A stretch of DNA of 64,000 nt from an uncultured Bacilli bacterium (lineage in GTDB: Bacteria; Bacillota_I; Bacilli_A; RF39; UBA660), in NCBI GenBank assembly GCA_949425635.1, contig CASPWD010000003.1:156053-220052 (forward strand), read 5' to 3'. The notes under the pieces were generated by a model. It saw only the letters and a program-made list of their open reading frames with translations, did no database searches and had not been told where the DNA came from. Positions 16,142 through 24,596 of this stretch are shown piece by piece. Position 1 is the first letter of the stretch. Each line of letters begins with the position of its first letter. A program made the position numbers and the translations under genes.

Positions 16142-18946
16142 ATGAAATATTTAGATAGAAAACCTAGTGAATATATTGCAGATTTCAAGGACTTTTGCAA
16201 GGATTGGAATTTAGATGAAAATGATGACAATTCTATTGAGAAATACATAAATGAATTTACTAAATGGCATATTATGTTTAAAGGAATTGGTTATGTACAA
16301 ATGGAAGCAATGGAATTAGAAGATGTATTACTTAGCAAAGAAAGATATTCTTTAGAGGAAGATAAAAACAAAGAGGAGAATAATGAAGAAACATTAGACG
16401 AGATATTAGAAAGAGCAATATCTGAGGAAAAAGATGCAATAAATACCTATGATGACATACTAGAAAAAGTTGATAATAAAGGTTTAGAAGATATGATTAA
16501 GGAAATTAAATCTGATGAGGAAGAACATCAAAAACTTTTAGAACATTATTTAGAAACTGGAGAAGCATTAGCTGATGATGAATTAGATAAACTAGAAAAA
16601 GAGAAGAAAACAGAAAATAAAAAACTAATTGAAAGCCATTTAGATGATTATTCATCTGAAAAAAGATACCAAGTAACTTATATATCTAAAGATGGGGAAG
16701 AAGATAAAGTAACCTATAAACCTACAAAGAATACTAATATTGCAGGTGTACAAAAAGAATTAGGTAATAAATATAAAGATTTCTTCAAACTAAAAGATAT
16801 ACAAGAAATAGAAGGAGAGGTTGAGAATATGAAAAACGAAGATTTAGATTTATTAGATAGCGAGGAACTTATTGAAAAAGATACATTAACAGAAGCAACA
16901 AGTTTATCTGCTGGGGATGATAATAATACTGTAATTGTTAATAAAAATCAATATGGATATAATACTATTGCAATAATTATAGATGATACTAATAAAAGAT
17001 TTCAATTAGTAACAGGGCAATCACTACCTACTGGGAAATATAGAAAAGCTTCAAAGAAAGCAATTAGACAAAAGGCAGAAGATTTAAAAACACAAGGATA
17101 TGAGGAAATTAAAGGTGCAAATAGTTTAACAGAAAATAAAGAGGAAGCTGTTACAACTCAAAAAGGTACATTTGAAAAAGAAGAGTTAGATGCAATGGAA
17201 CAAGAGATGAAAGACGCTTTTAAAGATTACTGGAATAGTAGAATAAGTTTAGAAGATTTAGAAGCAGTTAAGGAGAAATTAGGAAAATATCTAACAAATG
17301 CACAGATAACAAATTGCCAAACAGAAGCAAGTTTAGAAGATAAAAAGGTAACTGAAAGTAAATCACCTTTATTTAGATTTAAAAATGGTGAAATAAATAG
17401 AGGAGAATTTGATGAAATTGCAGATAAAGAATCTCCTGAATATAAATTTATGAACCACATGATTGACTGGGCAGAATATGATAAGTTAGCAGACCATAAT
17501 TCAGCAGATTATAAATATTTAAACAATGAGATTAATTTTGGTGAATATGCTAAATTAAATGAAAATGTTGAAAATAAAACAGAAGCATTTAGTGATAGTG
17601 AAGAAAGAGATTTTGTAAGATATGGTAATTGTATAGCAAAACAAGACTATGCAGATAGAGATGTAGTAGGTTATATATTTTTTGAAAATGAAGAAGATTA
17701 TGAAAAAGGTATAACAGGTGATTATCAAGAATTTTCAAAACCATTTGAAAGAGAAGATATTATAAATCACATGAAAGATATATTTAGTAGTAATAATGAA
17801 GAAGAAATATATTATTTACAAGATAGAATACTTGATTATGAAAAACATGGAATTGGGACTAAAAAAGAATATGAAAAGAATTTAGATAGATTACAACAAC
17901 TACAAAGTGGAGATATGTCCGAGAATAAGAAAATAACAGAAGATACTAAAAGAGATGATGTTACTGAATATGTTATATCTTTTGAAGATATGAATGATGA
18001 TGAATATTTTGAAGATAAAGAAGAAGCAGATAAAAGATTTGAGGAACTAAAATCAAATAAAGAATTAAATAAAGTTCATCAATATTATAGAAAAGATTGG
18101 AATTGGGATGAGGAATCTGAATCATATATAGAAGGGTATGTAGAAGTATTTTATACAAATGGTGACCTTGTAGAAGAAAGTTTTGAGGATGAATTAGCAG
18201 ATGCAAAAGCAGATAGTATAGAAAAAGGTTTATATACTGAAAGTGATGAAAGAGGATATTTACACATTGAATTTACAGATGGTAGTAATCCATATATAAA
18301 ATTTGTAGATAATAAAAAAGAATTAGATGCAGAAATTAAAAAATGGTCTAAAGAATTTAATATTGAAACTGTAAAAGATATGGGAAGTAAATTATTTGTA
18401 AAAGCAACACCTAAAAGAAAAGAACCAGATTTATTTGACCTTGACGAATTAGATGAAAGTGAAAAACTTATAGAAGGTGCTTCAAACTTTGAGGAATTAA
18501 AAAATCAAATCATAGATGCCTATCATAGTGTATTACCTAATTGTGGTTGTACAGTAGAAAAAGGAGCATTAGGAAAAGATACATTCTTTGTAACATTCTA
18601 CTTAGCAAAAGATAATAGTGAATTTCCAAATAAAATAGCACAAAATGATTTATTCAATATATCTTTCTTTATAACACCAGATACTAGAGATATAAATTTA
18701 GACGAACAATTACCAGAAACATTTAATTTAGAAGTAAATGGTAATACTATTTTGACTAAACCAGATAATCAATATATGGCTTATGGAAGTGTAAGAGTAC
18801 CTTTAAGAAAGGTATCAGGTTCACCAGATAAGATAGTACAAACAATTACTAAATATGCTCAAAAAACTAAAGAAGTATTGGAAAAATTGGTAAATGATGA
18901 TAAGATACCAGAAGATAGAAAAGAATTAGTTATAAGTAAATTATAA
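16142..18946 (+). CDS. Internal head polyprotein candidate with ferritin-like module
   Basis: 934 residues, RBS AGGAGGT. Residues ~84-140 (SEEKDAINTYDDIL ... SDEEEHQKLLEHYL) match one half of a ferritin/rubrerythrin-type four-helix bundle, with E..AI..Y and DEEEH as likely metal ligands. At least seven linkers separate modules: KKLIESH, TLTEATS, SLTENKE, KVTESKS, KTEAFSD, KITEDTK, KLIEGAS. I infer proteolytic maturation into many fragments inside the prohead. A short repeat around 395-450 (INRGEFDEIADKESPEYKF, then WAEYDKLADHNSADYKY) shows internal duplication. Confidence 0.62.
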   Translation: MKYLDRKPSEYIADFKDFCKDWNLDENDDNSIEKYINEFTKWHIMFKGIGYVQMEAMELEDVLLSKERYSLEEDKNKEENNEETLDEILERAISEEKDAINTYDDILEKVDNKGLEDMIKEIKSDEEEHQKLLEHYLETGEALADDELDKLEKEKKTENKKLIESHLDDYSSEKRYQVTYISKDGEEDKVTYKPTKNTNIAGVQKELGNKYKDFFKLKDIQEIEGEVENMKNEDLDLLDSEELIEKDTLTEATSLSAGDDNNTVIVNKNQYGYNTIAIIIDDTNKRFQLVTGQSLPTGKYRKASKKAIRQKAEDLKTQGYEEIKGANSLTENKEEAVTTQKGTFEKEELDAMEQEMKDAFKDYWNSRISLEDLEAVKEKLGKYLTNAQITNCQTEASLEDKKVTESKSPLFRFKNGEINRGEFDEIADKESPEYKFMNHMIDWAEYDKLADHNSADYKYLNNEINFGEYAKLNENVENKTEAFSDSEERDFVRYGNCIAKQDYADRDVVGYIFFENEEDYEKGITGDYQEFSKPFEREDIINHMKDIFSSNNEEEIYYLQDRILDYEKHGIGTKKEYEKNLDRLQQLQSGDMSENKKITEDTKRDDVTEYVISFEDMNDDEYFEDKEEADKRFEELKSNKELNKVHQYYRKDWNWDEESESYIEGYVEVFYTNGDLVEESFEDELADAKADSIEKGLYTESDERGYLHIEFTDGSNPYIKFVDNKKELDAEIKKWSKEFNIETVKDMGSKLFVKATPKRKEPDLFDLDELDESEKLIEGASNFEELKNQIIDAYHSVLPNCGCTVEKGALGKDTFFVTFYLAKDNSEFPNKIAQNDLFNISFFITPDTRDINLDEQLPETFNLEVNGNTILTKPDNQYMAYGSVRVPLRKVSGSPDKIVQTITKYAQKTKEVLEKLVNDDKIPEDRKELVISKL

Positions 18947-18962
18947 TAAAATATTAATGAGG
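18946..18962 (+). promoter_or_regulatory. Putative late promoter element
   Basis: ATAAAATATTAATGAGG starting at the last base of the previous stop codon and 50 nt before the TTG at 19013. Confidence 0.62.
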
Positions 18963-18994
18963 GGCTGGATAATAGTATTTACCCAGCCTATTTT
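18963..18994 (+). terminator. Leader hairpin, terminator-like
   Basis: GGCTGG / CCAGCC stem followed by TATTTT, lying between the late-type element and the RBS of the gene at 19013. Either the end of the 16142 transcript or an attenuator. Confidence 0.5.
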
Positions 18995-19012
18995 AATAAA
19001 GGAGGCATTACA

Positions 19013-22000
19013 TTGAATAGGTTAAATGAGGCATTAGAAGTGCATGATGATTTAAATCCAGTATTATGGGATGATATGGAATTAAAAGATGATGTTAAAT
19101 CAAAATTATTAGAAATTGCAAATACTTTTATTGAAGGATTAGATTTTCCTATAAATGTCGCTGACATAAGATTTTTAGGCTCAAATGCAAGTTATAATTA
19201 TAATGAACATTCTGATATAGATTTACATATTATAACTAATTTTGATTTAATTTATGTGGATAAAGATATATTACAACAATTATATAATGCAAGTAAGAAT
19301 AGTTTTAATAATAATCACGATATAACTATAAAAGGTATCCCAGTTGAACTTTATATTGAAGATATGAATAGTATGAATGCTACAAATGGTTCTTATAGTT
19401 TATTAAATGACGAGTGGATAAAGGTTCCAGAGCCAATCAATTATGATATACCAGATTACTCTGAGGATTTACAGGAAATGATTAATGAAGTGGAAGAGGT
19501 ATTATTATCTACCGATAAAGAAGAAGTTGAAGAATTGATAAATAGAATTTATTTAGGTAGAAAAGATGGTTTGGCAGAAGATGGAGAAGCAAGTATAGGA
19601 AATCTTGTATTCAAAGAATTAAGAAATATGGATTTAATTGAGAAATTAAAAAATAGATTTAATGAACTAGAAAGTGTAGAGTTGACACTTGAAAATAAAT
19701 TAGAAGAAGATTTAGAAGATACTCAAGAGAACAGTGATTTGATAACACAAAAAGAAATTGAGTATAGAGAGTATATAGATACTCATATTGAAAATGTCAA
19801 AAAGGCTTATGATAGGATAGTAAAACAATATGCAGAAGATTATTTAACTGCAAATCAAATAAAGCAACTAGAGGATAATCTAAGTAAACATGATGAAGAT
19901 AAAAATATACCTTCTATATTTGACACATATAGAAGAAATCACTACCCAATAAATGATGAAGAGAAAGAAGCAGCAGAAGAAGATTATGACATTGCATGGC
20001 ATTATCATAAGACACACAATCCACATCATTGGGAATATTGGTTGAATAGTGCTGAGGAATTTGCACAAGATATAGATGAAGATGCAATGAAATTAGCATA
20101 TTTTGAAATGTTATGTGATTGGTTGTCTTTTGGGTTTAGAAAAGAAGAAACATCTGCAACTGGAGAATCAACTGAATTTAAAGTATGGTATGGTGAGGCA
20201 AAAAAGAATATAAAAATACACCCACAATTACAGAATTGGTTTAATAAAATTGTTGAAGATATTATGAGTTTTATTGATGAAAATAAAGACACACTATACA
20301 CAGAAAATAAAAAACACTTGACAAAAGTTGAAAGTTGTAGTATAATTAATGAGGAAAATGTAGATGTTAATAATAGAAAGGTAGGTGAAAATGAAATGAC
20401 AGAGGTAGATAAACAAAAAGAATTAAAAAGAATGCAAGAATGGGTAAATACAATACTTGAGGGAAGAAAATTAGAAGAAAGCTCAATGAGCAAAGTTGCA
20501 GAATATATATCACATTATCAAGTTGGATTTATAACTGCATTTAGACAAGGAAATACTAAATCAACAAATCAAGATAGAAACCATGATTTAAAACTTGATA
20601 TTATACAAGACTTAAATAAAACTAAATTATCCTATATAAAAGTTGATGGCACTTATCCAGAAACTAAACTTGATAAAGATGGAAATCCTATTGATGGAGA
20701 GTTTATACAAATATTTGAAGAAACTTTTGCAATAATAAATGACCAATATGATTCAAATGATTTTATTAAGATAATGTCTAATCTATGTGGAAAGTATGAC
20801 CAAGATAGTGTTTTAATAGTATTCCCACCAACAAATAGCCAAAAGAAAATTGAAGATAATGTAACTGCAGCAGAGTATAATAAAGATGGTAAACAAGTTG
20901 CAACATATAAAGGATTTACTGTTAGTGTATATGATAAATATAAAGATAAGAATACAGATATTGAAGAATACTATACAAAAGTTGGAAATAAGAAATTAAG
21001 TTTCACAAATAGACAAGAAGTATCTGAAAGTATTGATAAAGAACCCAAATTCGATATATATACTTATAGACTAAAGAAACAAGGTAATTTAGGTGGTATG
21101 TTAGAAGCACAAAGAAAACATTATTTTGTTGAAGCTTTATTAAAAGAGTATAGTAAGGAGAAATTACAAGAAATGAATTATACAGAATACAAAGAAAAAG
21201 AAGATTTTACTTATGACTTTGAAGTAGAAGTACCATTAAAACTAACACAAGAAAGTGATTTAGATACTATCGAAGATAAACAAGGTAATGATATAGAAAT
21301 GGATATTGATTATGATAGCTTATATGATTCTTTTGTAGATGCAGAAGAGATAATAAAAGAACTATTCAATGATGAAGACTATTTAAAAGAAATCTTCCCA
21401 AATGTAGGAAGAGGAAGGGTATATCCAGAATTAGTTTATATTGAAGAAGATAGTATGAAATTAAATATAGGATTTAGTGATGTAGTTGACCCTGTAGAAA
21501 AAGGAAATGACATACATTTAGATGAGAAAGAAATTAAATCTCAAATCAAAGACCTTGTAGAATCTGTTATAGATAATATAGGTTATATAGATGCTAAGCA
21601 ATCTTATGAAGAATATTCTGGTTATACAGATGAAGATGGTGACCCAATATACGATACAGAATATTCAGATGAAAGTATATTATTTAGAATAGAATTAAAT
21701 GGGGAAATAAAGATACAATCATTAGTAACTAAAGTAACAGAGAATAAGAAATTAGAAGAATCTAATTTAAGTAGAATATTTAATCATTATAAGAATGACC
21801 CATTTATAGTAATTAGTGCTGAAAGAACACCAGAAAAAGATGAAACAGAAGAACAAGCAAAGCAAAAAAATAAAAAAAATACACTATCATTAAAGAATGA
21901 TATTAGAAGTGCAGGATTTGGTTATATTCCAGTTGACGGTGGCTGGAAAGAAGATGGTATTGTATCAACTGAAGCATCATTCTTTATCCCAAAGCCAAGT

Positions 22001-22771
22001 GGTATAGATTATAGTGATTTCTTTGATTGGGGAATTGAAATGTGTAAGAAATATGGACAGTATGCAGTTTTAATTAGTAATGGAGAAGGGAATATTGCTT
22101 ACTATACACAAGAAGGAAATGTAGATATGGAGTTTAAAGGTGGTATTTCATTTAATAAAAATACAATAGACAAAAATATAGATGACGATGGTGGTGTTGG
22201 TGGATTTACATCATTGAATAAGAAAAACCCAAATAAAAACTTCCAATTACAACAATTAAAGATAGATAAAAATATTATAAATAATCTAGCAAAAGAAAAT
22301 GCTAAATGTGATGTATTAAAACTATATGCAGATGAGTTTAAAACATTTACAGAAGAAGATATACAAACTCTTATAAATACTCTTTATAATAGTAAATTAG
22401 ATTTAAGCAAGGATAGTGGAAATGCTGAGTTGGATGACTGTAAGTTATCATATAGTAAAACAAATGATGGTATTCAAATTTCTTTGAGAGAAAGCAAAGA
22501 TTTAATTAGATATAAAAATTATTCTCAAAAAGACTATATGTTTAATAAAAGCTATTCTAATAAAATTAAAATAGAGGAGAATGATACAAACTTTGATATA
22601 TTATCTAAATATAAAAATGCCGATTATGGATTTATACAAGATAGAGATTTAGAATTTATTGTAGAAACATTATATGGAAAAGGAACAAAACTTAATGAAG
22701 GTATAAATGATTATGGTGATTTAAAGTTAGAATATAAGCTTGGTAAGATAATAAGTTTAGAGCAAAAATAA
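19013..22771 (+). CDS. Polyprotein: nucleotidyltransferase, DUF5662-like and repeated domains
   Basis: 1252 residues, TTG start with AAAGGAGG. Residues ~50-115 hold a Pol-beta-type nucleotidyltransferase core: GSNAS (56-60), SDIDLH with D68 and D70, and VELYIED with E112 as third carboxylate. Around 329-342 WHYHKTHNPHHWEYW matches the signature of DUF5662 proteins. Two copies of a ~150-residue domain start near 492 (VGFITAFRQG) and 918 (FIVISAERTP), each ending in a KYGQ/KYDQ...VLI segment. Linkers GRKLEESS and VTENKKLEESN resemble protease sites. A complete promoter and RBS lie inside the frame near residues 435-462, so this may be two genes fused. Confidence 0.65.
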   Translation: MNRLNEALEVHDDLNPVLWDDMELKDDVKSKLLEIANTFIEGLDFPINVADIRFLGSNASYNYNEHSDIDLHIITNFDLIYVDKDILQQLYNASKNSFNNNHDITIKGIPVELYIEDMNSMNATNGSYSLLNDEWIKVPEPINYDIPDYSEDLQEMINEVEEVLLSTDKEEVEELINRIYLGRKDGLAEDGEASIGNLVFKELRNMDLIEKLKNRFNELESVELTLENKLEEDLEDTQENSDLITQKEIEYREYIDTHIENVKKAYDRIVKQYAEDYLTANQIKQLEDNLSKHDEDKNIPSIFDTYRRNHYPINDEEKEAAEEDYDIAWHYHKTHNPHHWEYWLNSAEEFAQDIDEDAMKLAYFEMLCDWLSFGFRKEETSATGESTEFKVWYGEAKKNIKIHPQLQNWFNKIVEDIMSFIDENKDTLYTENKKHLTKVESCSIINEENVDVNNRKVGENEMTEVDKQKELKRMQEWVNTILEGRKLEESSMSKVAEYISHYQVGFITAFRQGNTKSTNQDRNHDLKLDIIQDLNKTKLSYIKVDGTYPETKLDKDGNPIDGEFIQIFEETFAIINDQYDSNDFIKIMSNLCGKYDQDSVLIVFPPTNSQKKIEDNVTAAEYNKDGKQVATYKGFTVSVYDKYKDKNTDIEEYYTKVGNKKLSFTNRQEVSESIDKEPKFDIYTYRLKKQGNLGGMLEAQRKHYFVEALLKEYSKEKLQEMNYTEYKEKEDFTYDFEVEVPLKLTQESDLDTIEDKQGNDIEMDIDYDSLYDSFVDAEEIIKELFNDEDYLKEIFPNVGRGRVYPELVYIEEDSMKLNIGFSDVVDPVEKGNDIHLDEKEIKSQIKDLVESVIDNIGYIDAKQSYEEYSGYTDEDGDPIYDTEYSDESILFRIELNGEIKIQSLVTKVTENKKLEESNLSRIFNHYKNDPFIVISAERTPEKDETEEQAKQKNKKNTLSLKNDIRSAGFGYIPVDGGWKEDGIVSTEASFFIPKPSGIDYSDFFDWGIEMCKKYGQYAVLISNGEGNIAYYTQEGNVDMEFKGGISFNKNTIDKNIDDDGGVGGFTSLNKKNPNKNFQLQQLKIDKNIINNLAKENAKCDVLKLYADEFKTFTEEDIQTLINTLYNSKLDLSKDSGNAELDDCKLSYSKTNDGIQISLRESKDLIRYKNYSQKDYMFNKSYSNKIKIEENDTNFDILSKYKNADYGFIQDRDLEFIVETLYGKGTKLNEGINDYGDLKLEYKLGKIISLEQK
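20318..20346 (+). promoter_or_regulatory. Perfect sigma70-like promoter inside an ORF
   Basis: TTGACA, 17-nt spacer, TATAAT, followed by TAATGAGG, AAAGGTAGG and an in-frame ATG at 20396 (codon 462). The spacer differs from the conserved promoter family. It looks like a former intergenic region now translated. Confidence 0.65.
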
Positions 22772-22796
22772 AAGAGAAGATTAAATCTTCTCTTTT
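22770..22796. terminator. Bidirectional terminator
   Basis: AAAAGAGAAGATT / AATCTTCTCTTTT palindrome between converging genes. Confidence 0.88.
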
Positions 22797-22798
22797 AT

Positions 22799-23206
22799 TT
22801 ATCCTACTAATTTAATTTTAACATTTCCTTTTACAACTTTTTCTGTTAAATATTTTTTATATGTTTCTTCTGAATTATCTTCAATAAATCTTTCTTTGTC
22901 AAATTCTTTCTTTGTGTATGGTCTTGTTAAGACTGCGTCTACACATTTACCATTAAGTTCATCTATATCTTGATAATTCATTCCTTCATATAATACTTTT
23001 TTACCACTATCAATTATTTCATTATTTAGGTCTATTTTGTTCATTAATTCTGCATATTCAATAAGTGCTTCATTATTAGGATTACTTTCTAATATTTGTT
23101 TTAACATATCTCTTATTTGAATATTCTCATAACTTGCATTATCTACCTTTTCAAATTCTTTTGATACATCTACCTTTGATGCATCTATTTCTACTTTCTT
23201 TGCCAT
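22799..23206 (-). CDS. Hypothetical accessory protein
   Basis: 135 residues from the ATG at 23206 (AGGAGG 9 nt upstream; the longer start at 23215 lies in the RBS region). Begins MAKKVEIDASKVDVSKEFEK; helical and charged. Monocistronic with its own sigma70-like promoter. No family recognised. Confidence 0.62.
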   Translation of the reverse strand: MAKKVEIDASKVDVSKEFEKVDNASYENIQIRDMLKQILESNPNNEALIEYAELMNKIDLNNEIIDSGKKVLYEGMNYQDIDELNGKCVDAVLTRPYTKKEFDKERFIEDNSEETYKKYLTEKVVKGNVKIKLVG

Positions 23207-23240
23207 AATTAGCAACCTCCTTATTATTTAATTTATAATT

Positions 23241-23269
23241 ATAATACTATAAGTTTTAAAATATGTCAA
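23241..23269 (-). promoter_or_regulatory. Sigma70-like promoter with conserved spacer (minus strand)
   Basis: On the minus strand: TTGACA, conserved spacer, TATTAT. Confidence 0.82.
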
Positions 23270-23283
23270 GTATTTTTAGAAAT

Positions 23284-23712
23284 TTATTTTAAGTTTTCTA
23301 ACCAACTTTTTGCATATTTTTTACCTATACTCTTACCCATTACATAAGCATAAGGTAAGAGTATATTGTGTCTATAATTTAAAACATCTTGTGAGCATTT
23401 AACACTACTAATTATATCTGTATTACAAGGATGATATATTGATAATGTTCCAAAATTCATTATTTTATATTCAAATTCTGTATTATTTAAAATTGGGTTT
23501 AATATATTTTCTAGTTCCTTTTTAAGTGCTTTGAATTGTTCATTATCATTTAATTTATTAACATCTGCAATTCTTTTATATTCACTTAAATTATAATTTA
23601 CTTTAAATTCTAATAAAGCAATTTCATTTAATATAAATATTATTGCATCCTTTTGTTTTTCGATTTCATTTAGTTTTTCTTTTTCATTTTCATCCAATTT
23701 TATAAATTCCAT
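23284..23712 (-). CDS. Hypothetical accessory protein
   Basis: 142 residues, RBS AAAGGAG. Helical N-terminal two thirds; the C-terminal third contains LPYAYVMGKSIGKKYAKSWL. Own promoter at 23758. No family recognised. Confidence 0.62.
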   Translation of the reverse strand: MEFIKLDENEKEKLNEIEKQKDAIIFILNEIALLEFKVNYNLSEYKRIADVNKLNDNEQFKALKKELENILNPILNNTEFEYKIMNFGTLSIYHPCNTDIISSVKCSQDVLNYRHNILLPYAYVMGKSIGKKYAKSWLENLK

Positions 23713-23757
23713 AATAAATATCTCCTTTAAAAACTATTATTTACTTACTATGCCTAT

Positions 23758-23786
23758 ATTATACTATAAGTTTTAAAATATGTCAA
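23758..23786 (-). promoter_or_regulatory. Sigma70-like promoter with conserved spacer (minus strand)
   Basis: On the minus strand: TTGACA, conserved 17-nt spacer, TATAAT. Confidence 0.85.
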
Positions 23787-23830
23787 GTATTTTTTAAAAT
23801 TTTATAAACCTTATTTATTATTATGTCTTT

Positions 23831-23847
23831 GTAAAATATTAATGAGG
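23831..23847 (+). promoter_or_regulatory. Putative late promoter element
   Basis: GTAAAATATTAATGAGG, 29 nt before the first gene of the tail-fibre cluster. Confidence 0.7.
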
Positions 23848-23876
23848 AGATTGTTATCCAGAAAGGAGATTTAAGT

Positions 23877-24062
23877 ATGTTTGTATATCTAAATGATGGC
23901 AGAAAAGTAAATATGATGTGGGTTATGTCATATTACCAAGATAAAAATATAGTTATCTATGATATGATAAAAGGTCAGACATTAAAGATAGAGGAAGTTT
24001 TTAAAACAGAAGACGAAGCAAAAGCAAGAGTAGTTGAACTGGATGGTAACTATGTAATTTAA
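23877..24062 (+). CDS. Small fibre-associated protein
   Basis: 61 residues, beta-rich. MFVYLNDGRKVNMMW aligns with the N-terminus of the large protein at 34062 (MFIKLKDGRKLNLYW), so a free-standing copy of that domain opens the first fibre cluster and a fused copy opens the second. Function unknown. Confidence 0.65.
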   Translation: MFVYLNDGRKVNMMWVMSYYQDKNIVIYDMIKGQTLKIEEVFKTEDEAKARVVELDGNYVI

Positions 24063-24075
24063 GGAGGAAATAGAT

Positions 24076-24579
24076 ATGTCAATAAAATATAAAAAAGTAA
24101 ATCCATCTGAATTTATAGATATTGGTGATATACTTATGGTTTCTCCTAAAAATCAGAGGGTAACAAAAGCTATTAGAGATAGACATGGAATAAATGAAAG
24201 ACTTGTTGTAGGTGTTGTTACTAAATCTGATAATACTACTCCTATGCCTATATTAGTTGATGGTGGTTTATCAAAATCTACTGAAAGAGTTACTATACAT
24301 GGTGGTAATAGTAAAATAAGTATAATACCATTAATAGGAGGAAGCTCTGAATCTAACCCTAGAGAATTTGTTGAAATTGAAACAAATGGAATTGAAACTG
24401 TTGGAATTGACGATAAAAGAGTAGCGATAGGAGATAAGCTGACTATAAGTAGATTTACAGCAGGAAAAGCAGAAAGAAGAAAAATATCTAATACAAATCC
24501 ATCAGGTGGAAGAAGTATAGGAAAAGTAATAAATAAAATAGACAAAGAGCATGTAAATGTTCTTTTGAATATAGAGTAA
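24076..24579 (+). CDS. Structural protein with GD-rich beta domain
   Basis: 167 residues, RBS AAGGAGG. Pattern IDIGDILMVSP, LVVGVVTKSD, AIGDKLTISRFTAGKA, RSIGKVINK: alternating GD turns and beta strands, like the C-terminus of the fibre at the left edge and the protein at 32870. Such folds cap or decorate phage fibres and capsids. Precise role unknown. Confidence 0.6.
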   Translation: MSIKYKKVNPSEFIDIGDILMVSPKNQRVTKAIRDRHGINERLVVGVVTKSDNTTPMPILVDGGLSKSTERVTIHGGNSKISIIPLIGGSSESNPREFVEIETNGIETVGIDDKRVAIGDKLTISRFTAGKAERRKISNTNPSGGRSIGKVINKIDKEHVNVLLNIE

Positions 24580-24596
24580 AGGAGGAATTATATAAG

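Noticed and set aside
20026..20493. 155-codon minus-strand ORF inside the 19013 gene
   Set aside because: Hydrophobic low-complexity translation of an acidic + strand gene, no RBS; shadow.
24276..24345. CRISPR array or tandem DNA repeats in the window
   Set aside because: Repeated protein motifs in fibre genes are diverged at the DNA level and there are no regularly spaced identical repeats.
24453..24545. Minus-strand ORF 24153-24545 as a membrane protein gene
   Set aside because: Antisense to the conserved GD-rich structural gene, no RBS on the minus strand.
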